From positions 41,421-105,420 of the forward strand of contig JAVBLG010000023.1 of assembly GCA_031553655.1 (NCBI GenBank): a stretch of DNA of 64,000 bases. The letters are read 5' to 3'. How positions within the stretch are numbered: position 1 is the first letter of the stretch; every line of letters starts with the position of its first letter. Source of the DNA: JAVBLG01 sp031553655. GTDB lineage: Bacteria; Desulfobacterota; Desulfovibrionia; Desulfovibrionales; Desulfovibrionaceae. Made by a program: the position numbers and the translations under genes. The notes under the pieces are model-generated. The model did no database searches and was not told the DNA's origin. It was given only the letters and a program-made list of their open reading frames with translations. Shown one piece after another: positions 18,001 through 25,256 of the stretch.

Positions 18001-18084
18001 TCAAAATTTCTCGGGATTCAGCAGGGCATAAACAAGATACCCGGCCAGAGCCACGACAATTATTCCGGCAATGATGAAATCCAT
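18001..18084 (-). CDS. kdpF: KdpF, 27-residue membrane peptide
   Basis: A 28-codon frame starts at ATG 18084 after a strong GGAGG ribosome site and stops at 18001, just ahead of kdpA. It encodes a single hydrophobic helix (DFIIAGIIVVALAGYLVYAL) ending LNPEKF, which is the typical KdpF form. KdpF stabilises the KdpABC complex in the membrane. The size, the sequence pattern and the position as first gene of the operon all agree. Confidence 0.92.
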   Translation of the reverse strand: MDFIIAGIIVVALAGYLVYALLNPEKF

Positions 18085-18153
18085 AGTAACCTCCATACGG
18101 GTGCCCGGACGAGTCTGAATGTACAAAAACAGACTGCAACAGCCTCGACCCGT

Positions 18154-18194
18154 TTTATGGAAGTTAAGGAATTGCGCGTAAAATTGGCGTAAAA
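18154..18194 (-). promoter_or_regulatory. kdpF promoter with candidate KdpE direct-repeat operator
   Basis: On the minus strand two copies of TTTTACGC lie at 18194-18187 and 18183-18176, exactly 11 bases apart. This is the period bound by OmpR/PhoB-family dimers. The second copy overlaps a weak -35 (TTTACG, 18182-18177), with CATAAA as -10 (18159-18154) after 17 bases. This is the layout of an activator-dependent promoter. The expected start is near 18147, about 62 bases before kdpF. Confidence 0.55.
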
Positions 18195-18222
18195 AGATGG
18201 AGGAAAGGCATAAAGAAAAGAT

Positions 18223-18265
18223 AAAAAAACAAAGCCCTCCGACCGCACAGGGCCAAAGGGCTTTG
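18223..18265 (-). terminator. Rho-independent terminator of the toxin-antitoxin operon
   Basis: On the minus strand CAAAGCCCT (18265-18257) pairs with AGGGCTTTG (18238-18230) and is followed by a run of seven T (18229-18223). It lies just downstream of the toxin gene and upstream of the kdpF promoter. Confidence 0.75.
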
Positions 18266-18280
18266 CAGCTTTGCTGTAAT

Positions 18281-18311
18281 CGGGCCTCCGTGCTGAGGCG
18301 CGTCTGACCTG
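18281..18311 (-). repeat. 31-nt intergenic repeat after the toxin gene, copy 1
   Basis: The plus strand reads CGGGCCTCCG, then five bases, then AGGCGCGTC, ending CCTG. A copy with about 25 of 31 identical positions lies at 29030-29060. Here it directly touches the toxin stop codon at 18312. Confidence 0.6.
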
Positions 18312-18596
18312 TTATTCCCTGTTCCCAGCCTTGACGTAAACTTGCAGACGTTCGCGTTTGCCCACGGCAATAACAGTTACGTATAGAATATCCTCTTCCA
18401 TTCGGTAAACCAACCTATATCCGGCTGAAAGTAACTTGATTTTATAGCAATCCGGCATTCCGGAAAGCGCGGCGGAAGGGATGCGCGGCTCCTGCAGTCT
18501 TTCAGCCAATTTTTTCTTGAACTGTTCCCGCAGCACAGGAGCCAGCTTGTGCCACTCTTTTAGTGCAAGCTCGTGGAAACGTAATTTATAACTCAT
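18312..18596 (-). CDS. RelE/ParE-family toxin
   Basis: This basic 94-residue protein has the RelE fold pattern: YKLRFHELALKEWHKL at the start, the central LSGMPDCYKIKLLSAGYRLVYRM, and ILYVTVIAVGKRER near the end. RelE toxins are ribosome-dependent mRNA interferases. The lysine/arginine positions typical of active toxins (KIKLLSAGYRLVY) are present. The ATG (18596) overlaps the antitoxin stop by 11 bases; a TTG one codon earlier is possible. Pairing with the antitoxin gene supports the call. Confidence 0.92.
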   Translation of the reverse strand: MSYKLRFHELALKEWHKLAPVLREQFKKKLAERLQEPRIPSAALSGMPDCYKIKLLSAGYRLVYRMEEDILYVTVIAVGKRERLQVYVKAGNRE

Positions 18597-18831
18597 CAAA
18601 AGCTACCTCTACAAAAGGACCGTCACGCCGTTCTTCCACGAGTTTTCTGTCTTCCATCTCTTCCAGGGCGTTCAAGATGCTTTCATAGTGGCGGGCCGAA
18701 AGCAGATACGCTTCCGGCTTGTTATGGTTCAATACAGCCACCGGCGCGTTCTTTACCGTGCTCATCACTTCGGCAAAATTGCGTTTGAGCTCTGTCACGC
18801 TGACGGTGATGTCCGCATGAATATTTTCCAT
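18586..18831 (-). CDS. Phd/YefM-type (RelB-like) antitoxin
   Basis: This 81-residue acidic protein has the Phd/YefM DNA-binding N-terminus: ITVSVTELKRNFAEVMSTVKNAPVAVLNHNKPEAYLLSARHYE in overlapping motifs at residues 8-50. The acidic C-terminus (EEMEDRKLVEERRDGPFVEV) would neutralise the toxin. It precedes and overlaps the toxin gene, the usual order for self-regulated pairs. A direct repeat upstream is a likely operator. Confidence 0.92.
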   Translation of the reverse strand: MENIHADITVSVTELKRNFAEVMSTVKNAPVAVLNHNKPEAYLLSARHYESILNALEEMEDRKLVEERRDGPFVEVAFDEL

Positions 18832-18865
18832 ATTTACACCTTTTTTAATATTTTATTTAACACCT
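18832..18865 (-). promoter_or_regulatory. Candidate antitoxin operator: direct repeats before the toxin-antitoxin pair
   Basis: On the minus strand AGGTGTTAAAT (18865-18855) and AGGTGTAAAT (18841-18832) lie 24 bases apart with an AT-rich stretch between them. The second copy also serves as the ribosome site region of the antitoxin. Phd/YefM antitoxins repress their own operon at such repeated sites. Confidence 0.45.
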
Positions 18866-19036
18866 AAAATAGCACTGGCAGCATTACAAAACAAGGGGCG
18901 CAAACCATAATTTCAAGGCTGACACGCCTTGGCCACCTTTCCCAATATCTGGTAAAACGGCGCAACATGATATATTATATAAAAAAGATGAGGATACTTT
19001 TTATATTCCTATTACTCGAACCCAGGTGACAACCCC

Positions 19037-19396
19037 ATGAACGAACAAATAGAAATCAACCCCAAGCTATTGGAAGCATTTGAACTTATGTGGGGCGCAT
19101 ACCCCGGACCAGCATCGTTAGTTCACAGAAGCAAAACTATCATGGCCGCCAATGCCGTATGTCAGGCGGGGGGCAGAACGCCGGGCATGAAGTGCTCCGC
19201 CTGGGTCTCGCCCGATAACCACAGAGGCTGCCAGGCTGAGCGCACCCTACGGGAGCAGATACCCTGCTACAAAGAAGTACGCAAGGAAAACGGCGTTTGG
19301 AGGGTGTATTGGTTGCCCATACCCGGTCATCCCGATTTTTACATCCACTTCACCACGCAGACGCTCACCATAGAGCCGCGCGGATGTGGCGGTTAA
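19037..19396 (+). CDS. Small PAS-like protein of unknown function
   Basis: This 119-residue cytoplasmic protein begins 10-12 bases after an AGGTGAC ribosome site. The pattern AFELMWGAYPGPASLVHRSK followed by IMAANAVCQAGGRTPGMKC resembles the first strands of a PAS domain. It has four cysteines (VCQAGG, MKCSAW, RGCQAE, IPCYKE) plus a C-terminal cysteine near GCGG. Histidines (PDNHRGC, PGHPDFYIHF) raise the possibility of metal or haem binding, which is inference only. It is a single gene on the plus strand, divergent from the toxin-antitoxin pair and convergent with fliE. Confidence 0.7.
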   Translation: MNEQIEINPKLLEAFELMWGAYPGPASLVHRSKTIMAANAVCQAGGRTPGMKCSAWVSPDNHRGCQAERTLREQIPCYKEVRKENGVWRVYWLPIPGHPDFYIHFTTQTLTIEPRGCGG

Positions 19397-19509
19397 ACCT
19401 CAAACCTTGAGAAAAATCGTAACTATGAGATAAAGTGGCGGGTTTTGAGAATCGAGGACACGGTGAGGCACGCAGGCGGAATTTGTATTTTGAGGAGTAA
19501 CGAGGCTCA

Positions 19510-19635
19510 CAAAGCGGTGACGTTTGTGTTTCGGCAACAAAAACGGCTTTTTTCAGGTGAGGATGGGCCTCTTTGGGCCATCCGCACTTGAAAAAAGCCG
19601 TTTGAAGTAGCCGGGGCGTAAAATCCACCGCTTTG
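19510..19635 (-). repeat. Long nested palindrome, family copy 3 (after fliE)
   Basis: Outer arms CAAAGCGGTG (19510-19519) and CACCGCTTTG (19626-19635) are perfect complements. Inner arms AAACGGCTTTTTTCA (19541-19555) and TGAAAAAAGCCGTTT (19589-19603) are perfect over 15 bp. The tip stem GGATGG/CCATCC carries loop TCTTTG. The motif TTGAAGTAGCC (19602-19612) matches copies 1 and 2. The right end is 3 bases from the fliE stop codon. Confidence 0.75.
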
Positions 19636-19638
19636 CTA

Positions 19639-20088
19639 CTAAAATTGCATGCGGCTGAGTTCCTTATAAGCTTCCATAACCTTGCCGCGCACGGCCGAGG
19701 TTATGTTCATGGCCAAGCCGGCTTTTTGCAGAGAAATCATAAGCTCATGTACATTCTGGGTGCGGCCCGAGGCAAAATCCACAACCATTTCGTCTTTCTC
19801 GTTTTGCAGGGTGTTGACCCTGTTGAGCGACTGAGACACGATGTCGGTAATGCCGTTGGAAGCGGAATTCGGCATGATGGAGTTGGTGGCCATTTTCATA
19901 TGGTCGAGGTGAACGCCGAAGCCTTCTCCTTTGTCCACTGTGTCGCGGATGAGGGTTTGGTCAAGAGTTTGGGCAAAGCTCACGTTTTTTGAAGATGGCG
20001 CTATACCCTGCTTAATGCTGGCTTCGGTATTGGTGAAGTTACGGACAGCGTCGTTATATGCCTTGAAACCAAACATGGAAACACTCAT
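19639..20088 (-). CDS. fliE: Flagellar hook-basal body protein FliE
   Basis: FliE joins the MS ring to the proximal rod. The 149 residues are longer than the usual 100-115, with a longer N-terminal part. The conserved C-terminal half is clear: NEKDEMVVDFASGRTQNVHE, LMISLQKAGLAMNITSAVRG and KVMEAYKELSRMQF. It is last in the flgB-flgC-fliE operon. It would normally be followed by fliF, which here lies about 9.8 kb further on. The stop codon is almost in contact with a long palindrome. Confidence 0.95.
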   Translation of the reverse strand: MSVSMFGFKAYNDAVRNFTNTEASIKQGIAPSSKNVSFAQTLDQTLIRDTVDKGEGFGVHLDHMKMATNSIMPNSASNGITDIVSQSLNRVNTLQNEKDEMVVDFASGRTQNVHELMISLQKAGLAMNITSAVRGKVMEAYKELSRMQF

Positions 20089-20170
20089 GACTATATCCTC
20101 ATTATATATCTAAAATCTTGTTCTGTATTGATTACATCAAAACTTTGACAACTTGTCCGGCCGGGTCAGA

Positions 20171-20611
20171 CTATCCGCGGCCTATTTCCAGGGCTTTCTG
20201 ATACATACCCTTTATGGCGTCCACATTGGTGACATTGGCCTCGTAGTTGCGTTGCGCGGTCATAAGATTGACCATTTCCTCAACCACGTTGATGTCGGGG
20301 TAGTAAACAAAGCCTTCTTTATCCGCATCAGGGTGACCCGGTTCGTAAACCTGCTTCAGGGGGCGTTTGTCTATGGTAATGGCCATCACTCTGGTGCCCT
20401 TTAGTTCGCGGTCAAGGGCCGAACGCATGTGTGTGGAAAAAGGATCGTCCACGTCGGTGGCGGCCTTGACCACGGTGCGTCGACGATAGGGGCCGCCCTG
20501 AGGGGTGCGCGTGGTCTTTATATTGGCCAGATTCATCGATATTGTATTGACCGTGGTACGGTCGGCGGCCAGGCCGGAGGCGCTTATATCAAGTGCGGTC
20601 ATGAAATCCAT
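20171..20611 (-). CDS. flgC: Flagellar proximal rod protein FlgC
   Basis: FlgC is a proximal rod subunit exported by the flagellar type III system. The 146 residues show the N-terminal rod motif ALDISASGLAADRTTVNTIS with NLANIKTTRTPQGGPYRRR, and the C-terminal NVVEEMVNLMTAQRNYEANV. A GAGGATAGC ribosome site precedes ATG 20611. It lies 58 bases after flgB and 82 before fliE. Confidence 0.97.
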   Translation of the reverse strand: MDFMTALDISASGLAADRTTVNTISMNLANIKTTRTPQGGPYRRRTVVKAATDVDDPFSTHMRSALDRELKGTRVMAITIDKRPLKQVYEPGHPDADKEGFVYYPDINVVEEMVNLMTAQRNYEANVTNVDAIKGMYQKALEIGRG

Positions 20612-20669
20612 GATGCTATCCTCTAAAATAACAGTATTTTTAACTTCAGAACTCTTTGGAAAGCGCGGG

Positions 20670-21083
20670 TTAGACCTGCTTGCTTTCCTGAATAACCGTC
20701 TTTATGCCTTCAAAGCTTCTGGCAATGACTTGGGTGAGAGCGCTGTAGTGCAACTGGTTTTTGGCAAGCTTGGCCATTTCTTTGTCCATATTGACCCTGT
20801 CTTCGCCGTGAATCTGACGGGGCTTGAACTGCTTATTCCATTCGGGACCAAAGCTGTTGGGATCGAATGTCACCGGTATATGCTGCTCGTCGGTACGCGA
20901 CATACGTCCGTTCATATCCAGATTCAGGGATGACTGAAGCTCTTTTTCAAAATCGAGCTCTCTAGGTTTGTAATTCGGCGTATTCACGTTGGCGATATTA
21001 CTTGAAATTACATTCTGACGTTGTAATTCCATGGTCATGACTTTGCCGGTAAGATTAATGGGCATCGGGAACATACTTTTCAT
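20670..21083 (-). CDS. flgB: Flagellar proximal rod protein FlgB
   Basis: FlgB is a proximal rod subunit. The 137 residues show the rod signature VISSNIANVNTPNYKPRELD and the C-terminal KNQLHYSALTQVIARSFEGI. A GAGG ribosome site precedes ATG 21083. It is first in the operon, about 38 bases downstream of a sigma-54 promoter. Confidence 0.97.
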   Translation of the reverse strand: MKSMFPMPINLTGKVMTMELQRQNVISSNIANVNTPNYKPRELDFEKELQSSLNLDMNGRMSRTDEQHIPVTFDPNSFGPEWNKQFKPRQIHGEDRVNMDKEMAKLAKNQLHYSALTQVIARSFEGIKTVIQESKQV

Positions 21084-21120
21084 AGTTGCAAACCTCTGTT
21101 AGCTCAGTTGACGAGAGTAT

Positions 21121-21137
21121 AGCAACAAGCGTTCCAA
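21121..21137 (-). promoter_or_regulatory. Sigma-54 (RpoN) promoter of flgB-flgC-fliE
   Basis: The minus strand reads TTGGAACGCTTGTTGCT. The GG (21135-21134) and GC (21123-21122) pairs are 12 bases apart and match the consensus TGGCACG-N4-TTGCW with one change. Expected transcription start is near 21110, about 27 bases before flgB. Confidence 0.75.
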
Positions 21138-21208
21138 TATATAAAATATATAGCTATTTCCTGACTTTATAACAATAATGCATTCCAAAAAAAGATGGTA
21201 AGTCAGCG

Positions 21209-21222
21209 AATTGACGTCAATT
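21209..21222. promoter_or_regulatory. 14-bp perfect palindrome, candidate enhancer site for the flgB promoter
   Basis: AATTGACGTCAATT is self-complementary and lies about 100 bases upstream of the expected flgB start. This is the normal range for an NtrC/FlrC-type sigma-54 activator site. An adjacent TTGACG extends the pattern. The assignment to an activator is inference. Confidence 0.4.
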
Positions 21223-21253
21223 TGACGCCGCATAAGGAGGGAGGAACATCGTG

Positions 21254-21296
21254 AATAAAAACCCCCTGCTTTCCACCAGAGGCGTAAAACAGGGGG
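21254..21296 (-). terminator. Rho-independent terminator of the dnaX-ybaB-recR operon
   Basis: On the minus strand CCCCCTG (21296-21290) pairs with CAGGGGG (21268-21262), followed by TTTTTATT (21261-21254). It lies about 70 bases after the recR stop and before the flgB promoter region. Confidence 0.8.
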
Positions 21297-21365
21297 CAGT
21301 GAAAGGCTGGTCAGATAAATGACGCGCGCCTTTGAAGTGTGATTGCGCGTTCCAAAGACTGTTTG

Positions 21366-21971
21366 TTACAAGGCCTGACGGAACTGAAGAGACTGCCGCA
21401 GCGTCTCCCGATCCATAAATTTGACCTCTCCGCCCAGCGGTATGCCTTGGGCCAACCTGGTTATGCGCACGTCGGGAAAGTTGCGGCTTACCAGGCCACG
21501 AATGAAAGAAGCAGTGTTTTCAGCTTCAACCGTGGCCCCAAGAGCCAGAATAAGTTCTTTGACCCGACCTTCGGCCAGACGCGAGTTGAGTCGCTCAAGG
21601 TCGAGGTGGCTCGCGTCCTTTTGATCCAGTGGGGCCAGAAGCCCACCGAGAATAACATACTGTCCGTTGAAAAAACCGCCTTCGTCAAGGGCCAGCATGG
21701 CGTCCCACTCGCTCACCAGACACAGAACGTCTTCCACCCGTCGGGAATCGGCGCAGATGACGCATGGTTCTTTTTCCGTAAGGCCGCCGCAACGGGAGCA
21801 TAGATGCAGTTTGTCTCTGAGTTCATATATAGAGGCTCCGAAACGCTTCGTTTCCGCCACCGGCCATTTGAGCAAAATCATGGCCACGCGCATGGCCGAC
21901 TTGGGGCCAAGGCCGGGAAGTCGCGCCAGCGTGTCCACCAGCGCTCGCAACGGTTCGGGAATTCGATCCAT
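21366..21971 (-). CDS. recR: Recombination mediator protein RecR
   Basis: RecR, with RecO/RecF, helps load RecA on gapped DNA. The 201 residues show the helix-hairpin-helix LARLPGLGPKSAMRVAMIL, the zinc finger CSRCGGLTEKEPCVIC and a Toprim domain ending in LARGIPLGGE-like sequence (here RLAQGIPLGGEVKFMD). The ATG overlaps the ybaB stop (TAATG), so the two are coupled. The dnaX-ybaB-recR order is common in bacteria. Confidence 0.97.
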   Translation of the reverse strand: MDRIPEPLRALVDTLARLPGLGPKSAMRVAMILLKWPVAETKRFGASIYELRDKLHLCSRCGGLTEKEPCVICADSRRVEDVLCLVSEWDAMLALDEGGFFNGQYVILGGLLAPLDQKDASHLDLERLNSRLAEGRVKELILALGATVEAENTASFIRGLVSRNFPDVRITRLAQGIPLGGEVKFMDRETLRQSLQFRQAL

Positions 21972-22282
21972 TAAAACACACCAGGAAGTCGTATTCCGCC
22001 GGTAAGGGCATTCATTTCCCTGTCCATGGTTTCCTTGGAAATGCGCCCGGCTTCATTTACAGCCGCCAGAATAAGATCTTGCAGCATTTCCACGTCGCTG
22101 CCCTCAAGGGCTTTGGGGTCTATTTCCAGTTTTACCAGCTCTTGCTTGCCGTTGACCGTAGCCTTGACCATGCCGCCGCCGCTGGAAGCGTCAAAAGTAT
22201 GTGTGGCCATATCCTGCTGAAGTTTTGCCAGTTTGTTCTGCATAACCTGAGCCTGACGCAAAATATCTCCCATATTCTTCAT
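21971..22282 (-). CDS. ybaB: YbaB/EbfC-family nucleoid-associated protein
   Basis: The 103 residues match the YbaB/EbfC family: MGDILRQAQVMQNKLAKLQQ at the start, then GGGMVKATVNGKQELVKLEI and LQDLILAAVNEAGRISKE. Family members are small dimeric DNA-binding proteins. It lies 27 bases after dnaX and overlaps recR. Confidence 0.95.
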   Translation of the reverse strand: MKNMGDILRQAQVMQNKLAKLQQDMATHTFDASSGGGMVKATVNGKQELVKLEIDPKALEGSDVEMLQDLILAAVNEAGRISKETMDREMNALTGGIRLPGVF

Positions 22283-22309
22283 CGCCGTATCTCCCGCGTA
22301 TTTATTTTA

Positions 22310-24019
22310 TTAAGGAATTACTCTCTGAACCTTAGCCTTCATGATGCGTTTCAACGGAGCCAGTTCTTCGCGCTGCTCAAATTCCGCAATAAGTTCCGCT
22401 TCAGTTTTGGGTTCCCTTTCCGGAGGAACAATGCGCAATTTCAGCCTCTGTTTGGAATATTCAGCCGCAAGAGCTTCAAGCTCGGCGGAATATCCCAACA
22501 TTTGCTCGTAAAGCGTTGTTGAAGGAATGCTCATTATTATTTCATCGCCCTTTATGTCAAGCCGCACATTGCGCAGCAGAACCGGCGAAGAAAATTTGGC
22601 CGCGCATATATCTATAAAACTATCAACGCTCAATCTGGCGAGAGAATCCGCCTTTTCAACGACCGGCGCGAACGAGCCTTCTGCCGGGACGGTTTCCGAA
22701 GGGGGCGCTTCCGGCGAGGCTGACCGGGTGATTGGAGGAATCTCTGCTGAGGCGGCAGGCGGCGTAAAGTCCCGCTCTATCGGCAAATCGTGCGTTGGCG
22801 TCCAGGCGCGAGCCTTCTCGGAAACAGGGACGGGATCCGGCTCACACCCCGCCCCTTGAGGAAAATTTTGTAGTCCGGGTGCGCCTGTCTCGCCGACGGG
22901 TGAAGGCAACAATCCCACAGGAATAAGCCTGGGCAGCATGGCCAGATTGAGCAGCAACAGTTCCAAGGCCGATCCCGGTTCTGGGGAATGGATAATTTGA
23001 CGCTGGGTTTCCAGAGTCATCTGCCAGGCGGCATGCACATGGGCGGAAGTGAATTTTCCGGCCTCGCGCAACCTGTGCCGAGCTTCATCTTCGGTAAGTT
23101 CCAGCGCGGGCAGCGCGGCTTCTCCGGCTTCAAGCAGCAGAAACAGCACCCGCCATATTCCGGCCAGCTCGCGCAAAAAAAATCCTATGTCCACGCCTTG
23201 GTTCAGAATATCCCTGGCCAGACCGGCCACGCCGCGACAGTCACGGGCGGCTATGCACTCCACCAGATTACCCAGCGCTTCCTGCCCGGCCAGACCCAGC
23301 ACATTGCGGGCTGAAGATTCGGTAAGGCTTTCGCCCCCAAAGGCCAGGGCTTGATCCAAAAGAGACATGCCGTCGCGCACACTCCCGGCGGCGCGTCTGG
23401 CAATGAGCTTTATCGCTCGATCTTCAAAAGAAATATTTTCATTTTTAAGCACTTTAAGCAGATGGGCTTCGATGCCGGCCTCAGGCAGATGTTTAAAAAT
23501 AAAATGCTGGCAGCGGCTTATGATGGTAACGGGAAATTTATGGGCTTCGGTTGTGGCGAAAATAAAAACCACATTGGCCGGGGGTTCTTCCAGAGTTTTC
23601 AAAAGCGCGTTAAAGGCGTGGCGGGTTAGCATGTGCGCTTCGTCAACAATAAAGACCTTATAGCGGCCCTCCATGGGCGCGTAACCGATATGTTCGCGCA
23701 GGCTGCGGGCGTCATCCACGCTGTTATTGGAGGCCCCATCTATTTCGTTAACGTCAACGTGAATGCCTTGCGTAATCTTACGGCATTGCTCACACACATT
23801 GCAGGGTTCAGCCGTGGGCGCGTTAACACAGTTGAGCGCCTTGGCAAAAATTCTGGCAATGGTAGTTTTGCCAACTCCCCGCGTGCCGCTTAACAGGTAT
23901 GCCGGAGCACATCTGTTTTCGGCGGCGGCGCGAGAGAGCACGGCGGTTATGAAACTCTGCCCGGCCACGTCCGCAAAGGTTTGCGGACGGTAACGCGCGG
24001 CAAGGGAAATGTTTTTCAT
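22310..24019 (-). CDS. dnaX: DNA polymerase III subunits gamma/tau
   Basis: DnaX is the clamp-loader ATPase of the replisome. The 569 residues show Walker A (LLSGTRGVGKTTIARIFAKA), the zinc-binding cysteines CVNAPTAEPCNVCEQC, Walker B (VFIVDEAHML) and the sensor motif SVRDGMSLLDQALAF. A proline-rich, low-complexity linker (about 375-470) and a short tau-like C-terminal domain follow. I saw no clear slippery sequence for a programmed frameshift. It is first of the dnaX-ybaB-recR run, 49 bases after ilvE. Confidence 0.96.
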   Translation of the reverse strand: MKNISLAARYRPQTFADVAGQSFITAVLSRAAAENRCAPAYLLSGTRGVGKTTIARIFAKALNCVNAPTAEPCNVCEQCRKITQGIHVDVNEIDGASNNSVDDARSLREHIGYAPMEGRYKVFIVDEAHMLTRHAFNALLKTLEEPPANVVFIFATTEAHKFPVTIISRCQHFIFKHLPEAGIEAHLLKVLKNENISFEDRAIKLIARRAAGSVRDGMSLLDQALAFGGESLTESSARNVLGLAGQEALGNLVECIAARDCRGVAGLARDILNQGVDIGFFLRELAGIWRVLFLLLEAGEAALPALELTEDEARHRLREAGKFTSAHVHAAWQMTLETQRQIIHSPEPGSALELLLLNLAMLPRLIPVGLLPSPVGETGAPGLQNFPQGAGCEPDPVPVSEKARAWTPTHDLPIERDFTPPAASAEIPPITRSASPEAPPSETVPAEGSFAPVVEKADSLARLSVDSFIDICAAKFSSPVLLRNVRLDIKGDEIIMSIPSTTLYEQMLGYSAELEALAAEYSKQRLKLRIVPPEREPKTEAELIAEFEQREELAPLKRIMKAKVQRVIP

Positions 24020-24068
24020 ATCAAAAAGGCGTCTTTTTTAAAAGCGGATTTTGCAAATCATATTAGTA

Positions 24069-24989
24069 TTATACGCTATACTTGGTCAGCCAGTTGGCGA
24101 ACTGCGGATCCTGGCCCTTCACGGCCTTGAAATAAACTTCCTGCAAACGCTTGGTCACCGGCCCGGCCTTGCCGGCGCCGATTACACGACGGTCAACTTC
24201 CCTTATCGGGGTAAGTTCGGCGGCGGTTCCGGTGAAGAAGGCTTCGTCCGCAGTGTAAAGCTCGTCGCGGGTGAACTGCTGTTCCACAACTTCATAGCCG
24301 AGGCCCCTGGCAATCTTGATCAGGCAGTCGCGGGTAATGCCGTCGAGTACCGAGGTAAGCGGCGTGGTTTTGATAACGCCGTTGCGCACCATGAAAATAT
24401 TTTCGCCGGTGGCTTCGGAAACAAAGCCGTGCACATCAAGCATGAGGGCTTCGTCGTAGCCGTCGGCCTTGGCTTCAACCTTGGCCAGAACGGAGTTGAC
24501 ATAGTTTCCGGCGGCCTTGGCCTTGGTCATCATGGCATTAACATGATGGCGGGCATAGCTGCTGGTTTTGATGCGTATGCCCATTTCCAGGGCTTCGGCT
24601 CCAAGATAGGCTCCCCAGGGCCATACGGCAATAGCAAGGCGCACAGGGTTGTCGCCGGGGTAAACGCCCATCGCCCCATGTCCGATGAAGGCCAGCGGAC
24701 GGATATAGCCGCCCTTAAGCTTATTCACCTTCAGGGTTTCAAGGATAGCGTTTTGAATTTCTTCCTGTGTATAGGGGATCTTGATACCCAAAATTTTGGC
24801 GGAATTCAAAAGGCGGACAACATGCTCCGGAAGGCGAAAAACAGCCGAGGTTCCGTCATTGCATTCATAAGCGCGAATGCCCTCGAAAACGCCTGTGCCG
24901 TAATGCAGGCCGTGCGACATAACGTGAACGTTGGCTTGGTCCCAAGGTGTCATTTTGCCGTCGAGCCAGATAAATTCTGTTTTGTCCAT
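24069..24989 (-). CDS. ilvE: Branched-chain amino acid aminotransferase
   Basis: IlvE transfers the amino group of glutamate to the 2-oxo acids of valine, leucine and isoleucine, using pyridoxal phosphate. The 306 residues are normal for the class IV fold. Motifs include HGLHYGTGVFEGIRAY, the catalytic-lysine region MMTKAKAAGNYVNS, LDVHGFVSEATGENIF and the phosphate-binding TSVLDGITRD. TTGGAG precedes ATG 24989. It is not functionally linked to dnaX; co-transcription is possible because the gap is only 49 bases. Confidence 0.95.
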   Translation of the reverse strand: MDKTEFIWLDGKMTPWDQANVHVMSHGLHYGTGVFEGIRAYECNDGTSAVFRLPEHVVRLLNSAKILGIKIPYTQEEIQNAILETLKVNKLKGGYIRPLAFIGHGAMGVYPGDNPVRLAIAVWPWGAYLGAEALEMGIRIKTSSYARHHVNAMMTKAKAAGNYVNSVLAKVEAKADGYDEALMLDVHGFVSEATGENIFMVRNGVIKTTPLTSVLDGITRDCLIKIARGLGYEVVEQQFTRDELYTADEAFFTGTAAELTPIREVDRRVIGAGKAGPVTKRLQEVYFKAVKGQDPQFANWLTKYSV

Positions 24990-25156
24990 AAAAATTTACT
25001 CCAAGATTAGGCCGAAGCCGGACTAGCGCCTCCGGATGTCCGGCAGGCACAATCCAAAATAATTACTGGAAAATTTGCGGCATGGCAAGCCGCAAAACAA
25101 CCGCTTGAAAAAACTAATTTATCACTTAATGTTTGCAAAGAAATACAACAAGATGC

Positions 25157-25185
25157 TTTACTTAATTAAGGAATAGAATTATAAT
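25157..25185 (+). promoter_or_regulatory. Candidate sigma-70 promoter of the hybrid kinase gene
   Basis: TTTACT (25157-25162) and a perfect TATAAT (25180-25185) are 17 bases apart, about 70 bases upstream of the kinase start. The rest of the 24990-25256 gap is AT-rich and shows no other feature. Confidence 0.45.
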
Positions 25186-25256
25186 TTTGAACGTATAGGC
25201 TAAATTCAAAACAAAATTCGTCGTCCATTTTTGAAAGTTGAGGCGCAAGGAGCAAC

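Noticed and set aside
22310..24019. Programmed frameshift in dnaX to give a separate gamma subunit
   Set aside because: I saw no A-rich slippery heptamer followed by a hairpin in the expected region.
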